Positions 8,056 through 16,570 of a stretch of DNA of 64,000 bases are shown one piece after another. The position numbers were made by a program, and so were the translations under genes. Numbering within the stretch: position 1 is the first letter of the stretch; every line of letters starts with the position of its first letter. The notes under the pieces were generated by a model. It saw nothing but the letters and a program-made list of their open reading frames with translations. It searched no databases and was not told where the DNA came from. Source of the DNA: Microbacterium sulfonylureivorans (GTDB taxonomy: Bacteria > Actinomycetota > Actinomycetes > Actinomycetales > Microbacteriaceae); the NCBI RefSeq assembly GCF_003999995.1, contig NZ_RJAD01000001.1, positions 372,001 through 436,000 of the forward strand, given 5' to 3'.

Positions 8056-9822
8056 ATGCCTCAGATCACCAAGGTTCTCGTTGCCAACCGCGGTGAGATC
8101 GCGGTCCGCGTCGTCCGAGCCGCCCGCGATGCCGGAAAGTCGTCGGTCGCGGTCTACGCCGACCAGGACCGCGACGCCATGCACGTGCGCCTCGCCGACG
8201 AGGCGTACGCGCTCGAGGGCACCACCAGCGCCGAGACGTACCTGTCGATCGACAAGATCCTGTCCGTCGCCCGGCGCGCCGGCGCCGACGCGGTGCACCC
8301 CGGCTACGGCTTCCTCGCCGAGAACGCCGACTTCGCCCGCGCCGTCATCGCGGCGGGGCTCGTCTGGATCGGCCCGTCGCCCGACGCGATCGAGGCCCTC
8401 GGCGACAAGGTCACCGCCCGCAAGGTCGCCGAGAAGGTCGGCGCGCCGCTCGCCCCCGGCACGCCCGGTCCGGTGTCGGGCGCCGACGAGGTCGTGGCCT
8501 TCGCCGAAGAGGTCGGCCTGCCGATCGCGATCAAGGCGGCCTACGGCGGCGGGGGCCGCGGGCTCAAGGTCGCCCGCACGCTCGACGAGGTCCCCGAGAT
8601 GTTCGAGTCGGCGACGCGCGAGGCGATCACCGCCTTCGGCCGCGGCGAGTGCTTCGTCGAGAAGTACCTCGACAAGCCGCGTCACGTCGAGACGCAGTGC
8701 CTCGCGGATGCCGCGGGCAACGTCGTCGTGATCTCGACGCGCGACTGTTCGCTGCAGCGTCGTCACCAGAAGCTGGTCGAGGAGGCCCCGGCGCCGTTCC
8801 TGACCGACGAGCAGAACACGACCCTGTACGAGGCGTCGAAGGCCATCCTCAAGGAGGTCGGCTACGTCGGCGCGGGCACGTGCGAGTTCCTCATCGGCGC
8901 CGACGGAACCATCTCGTTCCTCGAGGTGAACACGCGCCTCCAGGTGGAGCACCCCGTGTCGGAGGAGATCACCGGCGTCGACCTGGTGCGCGAGCAGTTC
9001 CGCCTCGCCGAGGGCGAGGATCTCGGCTACGACGACCCGGTCGCCGACGGCCACTCGATCGAGTTCCGCATCAACGGCGAGGACGCCGGCCGCGGGTTCC
9101 TCCCCCAGCCCGGCCCGATCCACGTCTTCAAGACGTTCGGCGGTCCCGGCATCCGCCTCGACTCGGGCGTCACGGCAGGCGACAGCGTCTCCGGCGCGTT
9201 CGACTCGCTCCTGGCGAAGATCATCGTCACCGGCCGCGACCGCGCCGAGGCCCTCGAGCGCTCGCGTCGCGCGCTCGACGAGTTCGAGGTCGCCGGCATG
9301 CCGACGGTCCTCCCGTTCCACCGCAAGGTGGTCCGCGACCCGGCGTTCACCGCCGAGGACGGGAACTTCGGGGTGTTCACCCGGTGGATCGAGACGGAGT
9401 TCGTCAACGACATCGCACCGTGGGACGGCGAGCTCGAATCGCCCAAGCCGAGCGAGAACCGCCACACGGTCGTCGTCGAGGTCGCGGGCAAGCGCCTCGA
9501 AGTGAGCCTGCCCGACCGGGTCGTCGCCACGCCCGGCGTCTCCGGACGCCCGGCTGCGGTGCCGCCGTCGCGCCGCTCGCACTCGCCGTCCGTGGTCTCG
9601 GGCGCATCCGGAGATGCCGTCAAGGCGCCGATGCAGGCCACGATCGTCAAGGTCGCGGTCGAAGAGGGCCAGCAGGTCGTCAAGGGCGACCTCGTGGTCG
9701 TGCTCGAGGCGATGAAGATGGAGCAGCCCATCCAGGCCCACAAGGACGGCACCATCGGCGCGATCAACGCCTCGGCGGGCACCACGGTCTCGGCCGGGCA
9801 CCAGCTGCTCACGATCTCCTGA
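8056..9822 (+). CDS. accA: Acyl-CoA carboxylase alpha subunit (biotin carboxylase + BCCP)
   Basis: A 588-aa AccA3-type protein fusing biotin carboxylase and biotin carboxyl carrier. It carboxylates its own biotin using ATP and bicarbonate and hands CO2 to AccD. The N-terminal fold begins [16 protein letters not shown]. The ATP-grasp glycine loop YGGGGRGLK lies near residue 163, and the active-site segment [16 protein letters not shown] near 293-308. The C-terminal biotinyl domain (about 515-588) carries EAMKMEQ with biotinyl Lys554. The region joining the two domains (about 470-510) is low complexity. It should assemble with the AccD and AccE encoded at 733-2549. It has its own leaderless promoter. 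Confidence 0.96.
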   Translation: MPQITKVLVANRGEIAVRVVRAARDAGKSSVAVYADQDRDAMHVRLADEAYALEGTTSAETYLSIDKILSVARRAGADAVHPGYGFLAENADFARAVIAAGLVWIGPSPDAIEALGDKVTARKVAEKVGAPLAPGTPGPVSGADEVVAFAEEVGLPIAIKAAYGGGGRGLKVARTLDEVPEMFESATREAITAFGRGECFVEKYLDKPRHVETQCLADAAGNVVVISTRDCSLQRRHQKLVEEAPAPFLTDEQNTTLYEASKAILKEVGYVGAGTCEFLIGADGTISFLEVNTRLQVEHPVSEEITGVDLVREQFRLAEGEDLGYDDPVADGHSIEFRINGEDAGRGFLPQPGPIHVFKTFGGPGIRLDSGVTAGDSVSGAFDSLLAKIIVTGRDRAEALERSRRALDEFEVAGMPTVLPFHRKVVRDPAFTAEDGNFGVFTRWIETEFVNDIAPWDGELESPKPSENRHTVVVEVAGKRLEVSLPDRVVATPGVSGRPAAVPPSRRSHSPSVVSGASGDAVKAPMQATIVKVAVEEGQQVVKGDLVVVLEAMKMEQPIQAHKDGTIGAINASAGTTVSAGHQLLTIS

Positions 9823-9877
9823 CGCGCTCTCCCCGGCCTGCGGCGTGGCCGCGCGCCTCGACCGCCCACGCCGGTCG

Positions 9878-9903
9878 GCACTCTCTGCTGCAGCCGAGAG
9901 TGC
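9878..9903. terminator. Stem-loop between convergent accA and lpdA
   Basis: GCACTCTC (9878-9885) pairs perfectly with GAGAGTGC (9896-9903) around a 10-nt loop, in the 168-bp space where the two genes converge. There is no clear T-run on either side, so a bidirectional terminator is only probable. Confidence 0.4.
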
Positions 9904-9990
9904 GCAAACAACCGATGGGCACGGCTCACGGCCGTCAATCGCGCCCTCTCGGCCGGTCTGGGTCCAGCCAGGGAGAGCGGATGCCGCGGC

Positions 9991-11448
9991 TCAGGCACCG
10001 TAGATCGTGTGGTCGACGACGTGCATGGCGCGCGCGGCATCCGTGATGCTGCCCGACAGCGACGGGTAGACCGCGAAGACGCGCGAGACCTGGTCGACCG
10101 TGAGGCGGCGCTCGACGGCGATGGCGATCGGGTAGATCAGCTCGGAGGCGCGCGGTCCGACGATCACGCCGCCCACGACGCTGCCGCTGCCCTGCCGGGC
10201 GATCAGCTTCACGAAGCCGTCCTTGATCCCCATCATCTTCGCGCGCGGGTTCGCGGCGAGCGGGAGCTTGTGCACGACGGCGTTGATCAGCCCCTCGGCG
10301 ATGTCCTTCTCCTGCCAGCCGATCGTGGCGATCTCGGGCGCGGTGAAGATGTTCGAGGTGATGCGACGGCGCTCGAGCGGGATCACGACGTCGCCGAGTG
10401 CGTGGAACACGGCCGTGCGTCCCTGCATCGAGGCGACCGAGGCCAGCGGCACGAACGTCGTGCAGTCGCCCGCGGCGTAGATGTTGGGAACCGAGGTGCG
10501 CGCGACGCGATTGACCTGGATGTGTCCCGACTCCGTCATCTGCACGCCGGCCTGCTCGAGCCCGATGCCTGCCGTATTGGGGACTGATCCGACCGCCATG
10601 AGGCAGTGGCTGCCCTCGACCGTGCGTCCGTCGCTGAGCGTCGCAACGACGCCGTCGCCGACCCGCTCGACCTTGTCGGCGCGCGACTTCGACAGCAGCG
10701 TCATGCCGCCGCGCTTGAAGACGCGCTCGAGAACGGCCGCGGCATCCGAATCCTCACCCGGGAGCACCTGATCGCGGCTCGAGATGAGCGTGACCTTCGC
10801 CCCGAGGTTCATGTACGCGCCGGCGAACTCCGCGCCGGTGACACCCGAGCCGACGACGATGAGGTGCTCGGGCAGCGCCTTCATGTCATACAGCTGGGTC
10901 CAGGTGAGGATCCGCTCGCCGTCCGGCATCGCGGTGGGCAGTTCGCGCGGCGACGCGCCCACCGACACGAGGAGCGTGTCGGCCTCGATGCGATCGAAGT
11001 CGGTCCCGCCGGGGCCCGTCGAGACGACCACGGCGTTCTCGCCCTCGAGGCGCCCGTGCCCGGAGATGATCCGGACGCCCGCCTCGGCGAGGGACGCGCG
11101 CATGTCGTCGGACTGCTGACGCGCGAGCGAGAGCAGGCGCTTGTTGACCGCCTGGAGGTTGATCGCGATCTCGGGCTTGAGGGGCTTGCCCTCCTTCGTC
11201 TTGGCGAAGAGCTGCACGCCCAGGTCGCTCGCTCCGGCGATCGCGACGGCCGCGTCGGCCGTGGCGATCAGCGTCTTGGAGGGCACGACGTCGGTGATCA
11301 CCGCCGAGCCGCCGATCCCGGCCCGTTCGACGACCGTCACCTCGGCTCCGAGCTGAGCAGCGGCGAGAGCCGCTTCGTAGCCGCCGGGGCCGCCGCCGAT
11401 GATCGCGACGCTCTGAGTGCGCTCGAAGCTCAAGGACATGTCCTCCAT
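9991..11448 (-). CDS. lpdA: NAD(P)H-quinone dehydrogenase, LpdA-type flavoprotein disulfide reductase
   Basis: A 485-aa flavoprotein of the pyridine nucleotide-disulfide reductase fold. It has an FAD site (VAIIGGGPGGYEAALAA near residue 13), an NAD(P) site (LIVVGSGVTGAEFAG near 185) and a C-terminal dimerisation domain. The redox-active CxxxxC pair of dihydrolipoyl dehydrogenase is missing: the segment reads GIGGSAVITDVVPSK. The His-Glu active site is also absent (AVYPSLSGS). This matches M. tuberculosis LpdA (Rv3303c), which reduces quinones and does not act as an E3 component. ATG at 11448 follows GGGGGAGA; a second ATG lies three codons downstream. Confidence 0.88.
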   Translation of the reverse strand: MEDMSLSFERTQSVAIIGGGPGGYEAALAAAQLGAEVTVVERAGIGGSAVITDVVPSKTLIATADAAVAIAGASDLGVQLFAKTKEGKPLKPEIAINLQAVNKRLLSLARQQSDDMRASLAEAGVRIISGHGRLEGENAVVVSTGPGGTDFDRIEADTLLVSVGASPRELPTAMPDGERILTWTQLYDMKALPEHLIVVGSGVTGAEFAGAYMNLGAKVTLISSRDQVLPGEDSDAAAVLERVFKRGGMTLLSKSRADKVERVGDGVVATLSDGRTVEGSHCLMAVGSVPNTAGIGLEQAGVQMTESGHIQVNRVARTSVPNIYAAGDCTTFVPLASVASMQGRTAVFHALGDVVIPLERRRITSNIFTAPEIATIGWQEKDIAEGLINAVVHKLPLAANPRAKMMGIKDGFVKLIARQGSGSVVGGVIVGPRASELIYPIAIAVERRLTVDQVSRVFAVYPSLSGSITDAARAMHVVDHTIYGA

Positions 11449-11520
11449 TCTCCCCCGCGCGATGCCCCGGCGACGACACCCGCGCCACCGAGCCTGCTGG
11501 CCCTGGGCCGCCGCCCTTCC

Positions 11521-11526
11521 TAGAGT
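11521..11526 (+). promoter_or_regulatory. Leaderless -10 (TAGAGT) of the purine phosphorylase gene
   Basis: TAGAGT with 7 nt to the ATG at 11534; no other promoter or ribosome-binding signal is evident. Confidence 0.55.
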
Positions 11527-11533
11527 GGTGGGC

Positions 11534-12367
11534 ATGTCAGACAGCACCGGCAATCCCCTCGACGACCCCGCGGCCGATCCCTTCGAGATCGCAGCCGCCG
11601 CGGCGGCCGACATCGCCCGCCTCACCGGCGTCGAGAAGCACGACATCGCACTCACCCTCGGCAGCGGCTGGGGCAAGGCCGCGGAGCTCATCGGAGAGAC
11701 GACCGCGGCCTTCCCGGCGACCGAGGTCACCGGCTTCTCGAAGCCGGCGCTCGAGGGGCACGTCGGAACGCTCCGGAGCGTTCTCACCCCGAAGGGCCGG
11801 CGCGTGCTCGTGATCGGCGCGCGGACCCACTTCTACGAGGGCCACGGCGTCCGCCGTGTCGTGCACAGCGTCCGCACAGCCGCGGCGGCGGGTGTGCGGA
11901 CGATGGTGCTGACCAACGGCGCCGGCGGCATCAAGCACACGTGGAAGCCCGGGCAGCCGGTCCTCATCAGCGACCACATCAACCTCACCGGCGACTCGCC
12001 CCTCGAGGGCGCAACCTTCATCGACCTCACCGACCTGTACTCCCTGCGGCTGCGCGATCTCGCCCGCTCCATCGATCCGTCGCTCGATGAGGGCGTGTAC
12101 TGCCAGTTCCGGGGGCCGCAGTACGAAACGCCGGCCGAGGTGCGCATGGCCAAGACGATCGGCGGTCACATCGTCGGCATGTCCACGGCCCTCGAAGCGA
12201 TCGCGGCACGTCAGGCGGGCCTCGAGATCCTCGGCTTCTCGCTCATCACGAACATGGCGGCGGGCATCCAGACCACCCCGCTCAGCCACCAGGAGGTCAT
12301 CGAGGCGGGCCGCGAGGCCGAGCCCGTGATCTCGTCGCTTCTCGCCCGCGTGATCGGCGCGCTGTGA
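11534..12367 (+). CDS. Purine-nucleoside phosphorylase
   Basis: A 277-aa trimeric-type (PNP/MTAP family) phosphorylase that cleaves inosine and guanosine, or their deoxy forms, to base plus (deoxy)ribose 1-phosphate. Family features are the phosphate loop LTLGSGWGKAAELIG near residue 40, TNGAGGIKHTWKPGQ near 122, the purine-site segment FRGPQYETPAE, and MSTALEAIAARQAGLEILG near 217. It overlaps the downstream phosphohexomutase gene by 4 nt (GTGA), forming a salvage unit. In M. tuberculosis the same pair is Rv3307-Rv3308. A role with Add, Cdd and DeoA further along the window is likely. Confidence 0.93.
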   Translation: MSDSTGNPLDDPAADPFEIAAAAAADIARLTGVEKHDIALTLGSGWGKAAELIGETTAAFPATEVTGFSKPALEGHVGTLRSVLTPKGRRVLVIGARTHFYEGHGVRRVVHSVRTAAAAGVRTMVLTNGAGGIKHTWKPGQPVLISDHINLTGDSPLEGATFIDLTDLYSLRLRDLARSIDPSLDEGVYCQFRGPQYETPAEVRMAKTIGGHIVGMSTALEAIAARQAGLEILGFSLITNMAAGIQTTPLSHQEVIEAGREAEPVISSLLARVIGAL

Positions 12368-14094
12368 GCGCCGAGGACGGCGTCCGCGAGGCGGATCCCG
12401 CGAACCCCGTCGTCGCGCTCGCCGAGGCGTGGCTCGCACAGGACCCCGACGGAGAGACCCGCGCCGAGCTGCGCGACGTCATCGCGGCCGCCGAGGGCGG
12501 CGACGCCGCAGCGCTCGCCGACCTCGCCGACCGCTTCGCCGCGCGGCTCGAGTTCGGCACGGCGGGTCTGCGGGGTGAGCTCGGGGCGGGCAGCAACCGG
12601 ATGAACCGCGTCCTCGTCGCGCAGGCGGCGGCCGGCCTGGCGGCGTACGTCCTCGAGAAGAGGGGCGGGACGCCGGAGGATGCCGAGCCGCCGACGATCG
12701 TCGTCGGCTACGACGGGCGCCGCAACTCTCATGTGTTCGCCCAGGACTCCGCCGAGATCTTCGCCGGCGCCGGTCTGCGTGCGATTCTCCTGCCGCGCCT
12801 GCTGCCCACGCCCGTCCTCGCCTACGCGGTGCGCCATCTGGGCGCCGCAGCCGGGGTCATGGTGACCGCGAGCCACAACCCGCCCAACGACAACGGCTAC
12901 AAGGTCTACCTGGGCGGCGCCGACGAGGGATCGCAGATCGTGTCTCCCGCCGATGCCGAGATCGCCGCGCACATCGAGCGCGTCGCCGCCGACGGCGACA
13001 TCGCCGCGCTCCCGCGCTCCCTCGGGTACGAGATCGCCCCTGAGACGATCGTCGACGACTACGTCGCCGCGACCGCGGCCGTCGCCCCCGCGCCCGCCGG
13101 AGCCGCCGGGCTGACGTGGGTCTACACCGCCATGCACGGCGTCGGGTGGGAGACGCTGTCGCGCATCCTCGAGGCGGCCGGATACCCCGCACCCGAGCCC
13201 GTCGTCGACCAGCTCGAGCCGGACGGCGCCTTCCCGACCGTGGCATTCCCCAACCCGGAGGAGCCCGGCGCGATGGACCTGTCCTTCGCACGGGCGCGCG
13301 AGGTGGGCGCGGAGCTCGTGATCGCGAACGACCCCGATGCCGACCGGCTCGCCGTGGCCGTCCCCGACGACGCGGCGCCCGACGGCTGGCGCCGGCTCAC
13401 CGGCAATCAGATCGGCCTGCTTCTCGGCTGGCGCGCGGCACGGCTGACGGCGGAGCGCGGTGCCCCCGAGGGCGCCTCGCTCGCCTGCTCGCTCGTCTCG
13501 TCGCCGGGGCTCGAAGCCGTCGCCGACCACTACGGGCTCGATTTCCACTCGACGCTCACCGGGTTCAAGTGGATCTCGCGCGCCCCGGGGATCGTGTTCG
13601 GCTTCGAGGAGGCTCTCGGCTACCTCGTCAACCCCGAGACGGTGCGCGACAAGGACGGCATCTCGGCCGCCGTCGCGATGCTCGGCATGGTCGCCGAGGC
13701 CCGCGGGCGAGGCGCCTCGCTCGCCGATCTCCTGGCGGAGTTCGATTCCACGTTCGGCGCGTTCGCCAGCGACCAGGTCTCCGTGCGCGTGGACGACGTC
13801 TCGACGATCGCGAGCATCATGGCCGCGCTGCGGGCGGAGCACCCCTCGGCCGTCGGCGGGGTCGCGGTCGACCGCGTGGACGACCTGCTCGAAGGGGTCG
13901 GAGACCTTCCGCCCGGCGACGTGCTGCGGCTCTGGCTGGCCGACGGCTCGCGCGTGATCGTGCGCCCGAGCGGCACCGAGCCCAAGCTCAAGCTCTACCT
14001 CGACGTGCGCGGCGACTCGGCGGAAGACGCAGCGGCGCGCATCGCGCGCCTCGTGACCGGCGCCCGCGACCTGCTGGACGCGATCGGGAGCTGA
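12364..14094 (+). CDS. Phosphohexomutase (phosphomannomutase / phosphopentomutase type)
   Basis: A 576-aa alpha-D-phosphohexomutase-superfamily protein of the PGM2/PmmB group, which isomerises sugar 1- and 6- (or 5-) phosphates. It has the catalytic Ser loop VMVTASHNPPNDNGYKVY near residue 163, the Mg-binding loop ANDPDADRLA near 322, the sugar-specificity loop GFEEALGY near 412 and the C-terminal phosphate loop VRPSGTEPKLKLY near 535. GTG at 12364 overlaps the phosphorylase stop (GTGA). That coupling suggests it converts the released (deoxy)ribose 1-phosphate to the 5-phosphate, but a hexose role is equally compatible with the sequence. Confidence 0.9.
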   Translation: MSAEDGVREADPANPVVALAEAWLAQDPDGETRAELRDVIAAAEGGDAAALADLADRFAARLEFGTAGLRGELGAGSNRMNRVLVAQAAAGLAAYVLEKRGGTPEDAEPPTIVVGYDGRRNSHVFAQDSAEIFAGAGLRAILLPRLLPTPVLAYAVRHLGAAAGVMVTASHNPPNDNGYKVYLGGADEGSQIVSPADAEIAAHIERVAADGDIAALPRSLGYEIAPETIVDDYVAATAAVAPAPAGAAGLTWVYTAMHGVGWETLSRILEAAGYPAPEPVVDQLEPDGAFPTVAFPNPEEPGAMDLSFARAREVGAELVIANDPDADRLAVAVPDDAAPDGWRRLTGNQIGLLLGWRAARLTAERGAPEGASLACSLVSSPGLEAVADHYGLDFHSTLTGFKWISRAPGIVFGFEEALGYLVNPETVRDKDGISAAVAMLGMVAEARGRGASLADLLAEFDSTFGAFASDQVSVRVDDVSTIASIMAALRAEHPSAVGGVAVDRVDDLLEGVGDLPPGDVLRLWLADGSRVIVRPSGTEPKLKLYLDVRGDSAEDAAARIARLVTGARDLLDAIGS

Positions 14095-14142
14095 CGCCGG
14101 CGCCCGTTCGCCGAATCGTCGCGGTCGCTTCCCTTCACGTGC

Positions 14143-14166
14143 TACAGTCTCGAACGCGATATATCG
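14143..14166 (+). promoter_or_regulatory. Promoter with overlapping palindromic operator before an MFS gene
   Basis: A -10-like TACAGT (14143-14148) is followed after 8 nt by CGATATATCG (14157-14166), a perfect 10-bp palindrome at the expected transcription start. This AT-rich palindrome stands out in a high-GC context and has the position of a repressor operator. It resembles sites bound by PadR-type repressors, but no regulator gene is adjacent. Confidence 0.45.
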
Positions 14167-14226
14167 TGAGTGGCCCTCCGCGGTCGGCGCGACGTCGCAT
14201 GACTTTCAGCGTCGAACGAGGAGCGG

Positions 14227-15699
14227 ATGATGGCGGGCGCGCAGAGCGAGAACGAACGGGATGCCGCGGCCGCGGCATCCATCCCTCCCAGCGCTGCGCC
14301 GCTCGGCGCAGCGGGCCTCGCGGGCTCGGTCGACGCCACCCCCGGCACCGGGGACGGCACGGGCGAGAACCCCGATCCGCCGCACTGGCTGCGCAAGGTG
14401 GTCCTCTTCCTGAGCGGGCAGACGGTGAGCCTGCTCGGCTCGATGCTCGTGCAGTACGCGGTGTTCTGGTACCTCACGATCGAGTACCGCTCCGGCATCT
14501 ACATGATGCTCGCCGCGCTGTTCGGGTTCCTCCCGCAGGCCGTGGTGTCGATCTTCGGCGGGGTCTGGGCAGACCGTCACAACCGCAAGTACCTGATCAT
14601 GGGAGCAGACGCGGTCATCGCCCTGGCGACGCTCGCCCTGGCGCTCATCATGATGACCGGGTACGACGCGGTGTGGCTGCTGTTCGCCGTGATGGCCGTG
14701 CGCTCGGCGGGTGCCGGCATCCAGATGCCCGCGGTGTCCGCACTCATCCCGCAGATCACGCCCACACGCAACCTCATTCGCGTCAACGGCATCAACGGCT
14801 CCATCCAGTCCGCCATGGCGCTGCTGGCACCCGCCGCGGCCGGCGCGATCTACGCGTGGTCCTCCGCGGCCACCGGCGGCACGGCCGCATCGCTGATCCC
14901 CATCTTCTTCATCGACGTCGTCACCGCGATCATCGGGATCGGCATCCTCGCGTTCATCCCGGTGGGCACGGTGCGTCGCGCGTCGGACGTCGCGACCGGG
15001 TACTTCGCCGACCTGGTCGACGGCGTGCGCTACATCGTCCACCACGCCTTCGTCCGGTGGCTGCTCATCGTGTTCGCGATCATCTTCCTGCTCACCGTGG
15101 CCCCGTCCAACCTCACGCCGCTGATGCTGGTGCGCTCGTTCCCGGCAGGCGAGCAGCAGGACGTCGTCAACCTCGCCGTGCTCGAGATCGCGTTCAGCGT
15201 CGGCATGATGCTCGGCGGCATCCTGGTCGCGTCGTTCTTCGCCAAGCGGAGCCGCATCGGACTCATCGTGGTCTCGTCACTCGCCTTCGGCGCTCTATCG
15301 ATCGGCCTCGGACTGTCGTCGAGCATCTGGATGTTCTTCGCCTTCATGTTCCTCGTCGGGCTCGCGGTCCCGTTCTTCTCGACCCCGTCGATGACGCTGC
15401 TGCAGGAGACGGTCGAGCCCGAGCGCCAGGGCCGGGTGTTCGGCTTCGTCGGGATCGTCATGGCGGTCGCGATGCCGCTCGGCATGGTCGTGTTCGGACC
15501 GCTCGCCGACGTGATGCCGATCGAGCTTCTGCTCGTGGCGGCGGGCATCCTCACCTTCGTCGTGATCGGGCTCGCGGTGTGGCTGCCGGCCGGGCAGCGC
15601 GCGATCGCGGCGGCGCGGAAGGCGTCCGAGGTCGCCGATCACGACCCGGCGGTCGCTGCGGCGACCGTGGAGGCGGCGATGCACGGGAAGGAGGCCTGA
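14227..15699 (+). CDS. MFS transporter (drug-exporter type)
   Basis: A 490-aa major facilitator. An N-terminal hydrophilic, Ala/Pro-rich tail of about 55 residues precedes 11-12 hydrophobic helices. The loop after helix 2 has the MFS motif A variant GGVWADRHNRKYL near residue 117. The layout (short loops, RSFPAGEQQDVVN segment, MFS_3/EntS-like character) suggests an efflux protein for an unknown small molecule. ATG at 14227 follows GAGGAG. The tail contains a perfect 22-bp palindrome at DNA level (14259-14280). The CGATATATCG element at the promoter suggests inducible expression. Confidence 0.85.
   Translation: MMAGAQSENERDAAAAASIPPSAAPLGAAGLAGSVDATPGTGDGTGENPDPPHWLRKVVLFLSGQTVSLLGSMLVQYAVFWYLTIEYRSGIYMMLAALFGFLPQAVVSIFGGVWADRHNRKYLIMGADAVIALATLALALIMMTGYDAVWLLFAVMAVRSAGAGIQMPAVSALIPQITPTRNLIRVNGINGSIQSAMALLAPAAAGAIYAWSSAATGGTAASLIPIFFIDVVTAIIGIGILAFIPVGTVRRASDVATGYFADLVDGVRYIVHHAFVRWLLIVFAIIFLLTVAPSNLTPLMLVRSFPAGEQQDVVNLAVLEIAFSVGMMLGGILVASFFAKRSRIGLIVVSSLAFGALSIGLGLSSSIWMFFAFMFLVGLAVPFFSTPSMTLLQETVEPERQGRVFGFVGIVMAVAMPLGMVVFGPLADVMPIELLLVAAGILTFVVIGLAVWLPAGQRAIAAARKASEVADHDPAVAAATVEAAMHGKEA
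14259..14280. repeat. Perfect 22-bp palindrome (REP-like core), copy 2
   Basis: Twenty-two bases centred on GGCC, with arms GGATGCCGCGG and its complement CCGCGGCATCC. It lies inside the region encoding the N-terminal tail of the MFS protein and uses the same core as the intergenic palindromes at 637, 16313, 62164 and 63888. Confidence 0.7.
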
Positions 15700-15715
15700 C
15701 CGCGTCGCCTCGTCC

Positions 15716-15721
15716 TAGGCT
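15716..15721 (+). promoter_or_regulatory. Leaderless -10 (TAGGCT) of a GNAT gene
   Basis: TAGGCT with 6 nt (CGGAGG) to the ATG at 15728. CGGAGG directly abuts the ATG and is too close to be a normal ribosome binding site. Confidence 0.5.
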
Positions 15722-15727
15722 CGGAGG

Positions 15728-16312
15728 ATGCTCCTCACGCAGCCGGTGCCCCTCGAGAACGCGTTCGTCCGCCTGGAGCCGCTGAGCGCCGACCACGTCG
15801 ACGACATCGCGCGGGCCGCGGTCGGCCTCGAGCACGCCTGGTACACCTCGGTGCCCGCACCCGACGCCGTCGCCGAGGACGTCGCGCAGCGCCTCGCCTG
15901 GCAGGACGAGGGCCACATGAACGCCTGGGCGGTGCGCCGTCTCGACACCGGCCTGGTCGTGGGCGAGACGACGTTCTGCAACATCGACCAGGCCAATCGC
16001 CACGTCGAGATCGGCCACACCTGGATCGGAGTCGAGGCGCAGCGCACCGCGGTGAACACGGCCTCGAAGCTGCTCCTGCTCGCCCACGCCTTCGAGTCGT
16101 GCGACGCCATCGCCGTCGAGTTCCGCACGCACTGGCACAACCGGCAGTCGCGCGCGGCGATCGCCCGGCTCGGTGCCAAGCAGGACGGCGTCCTGCGCAA
16201 CCACCGGCTCGGACCCGACGGCACTCTTCGCGACACCGTCGTCTTCTCGATCCTCCCGTCCGAATGGCCTGCGGTGCGCCTCGGCCTCGAGGAGCGTCTG
16301 CGCCGCGGGTGA
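15728..16312 (+). CDS. GNAT-family N-acetyltransferase (RimJ/RimL type)
   Basis: A 194-aa acetyl-CoA-dependent acetyltransferase resembling the RimJ/RimL and YjdJ-like group. It opens with LENAFVRLEPLSADHVDDI, typical of that family. The central strand VGETTFCNIDQANRHVEIGHTW and the later SRAAIARLGAKQDGVLRNH match the acetyl-CoA-binding and C-terminal parts of the fold, although the classical Q/RxxGxG/A loop is degenerate (EAQRTAVNT). The substrate, whether a protein N-terminus or a small molecule, is unknown. A REP-like palindrome begins at the first base after the stop codon. Confidence 0.85.
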   Translation: MLLTQPVPLENAFVRLEPLSADHVDDIARAAVGLEHAWYTSVPAPDAVAEDVAQRLAWQDEGHMNAWAVRRLDTGLVVGETTFCNIDQANRHVEIGHTWIGVEAQRTAVNTASKLLLLAHAFESCDAIAVEFRTHWHNRQSRAAIARLGAKQDGVLRNHRLGPDGTLRDTVVFSILPSEWPAVRLGLEERLRRG

Positions 16313-16330
16313 CGGATGCCGCGGCATCCG
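16313..16330. repeat. Perfect 18-bp palindrome (REP-like core), copy 3
   Basis: CGGATGCC followed by GCGGCATCCG forms a perfect 18-bp palindrome immediately after the GNAT stop codon. It has the same core as the other GGATGCCGCG elements and may act as a terminator or as an extragenic palindrome. Confidence 0.65.
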
Positions 16331-16388
16331 CTCAAGGCCTGGATCTTCAGCGCCGAGAAGCCTTCCGGTGCGGGTTCGGGGCACGTTT

Positions 16389-16422
16389 CGTCAGCTGGGG
16401 CGAACGTCGCCCGCCCCAGGTG
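16389..16422. repeat. Upstream flanking repeat of the AbiEi-type gene
   Basis: A 34-nt unit with an internal palindrome: CTGGGGCG (16395-16402) and CGCCCCAG (16412-16419) are exact complements around a 9-nt loop. A second copy with 28 of 34 bases identical lies in the same orientation at 17545-17578, just after the gene. Otherwise the 16331-16570 gap holds nothing recognisable. Confidence 0.7.
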
Positions 16423-16570
16423 CACGACCCGCGCCCCAATCCAGAACGGCCGCGGCATACGAGGGCGATCGACCACTCGGCCGCGTCTCCCCACACCCAG
16501 CGGTCGCCCGATTCTCCACAGCCCGGACGTCGTGTCGGGACGTCCCGCGCGACATCGGCACGCTCGTCTC

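Noticed and set aside
7246..9801. Long minus-strand open frame opposite maf and accA
   Set aside because: Antisense to two unmistakable genes, with Arg/Asp-rich shadow composition.
9991..11448. Dihydrolipoyl dehydrogenase (E3)
   Set aside because: The redox Cys pair and the C-terminal His-Glu motif are both missing; quinone reductase LpdA fits better.
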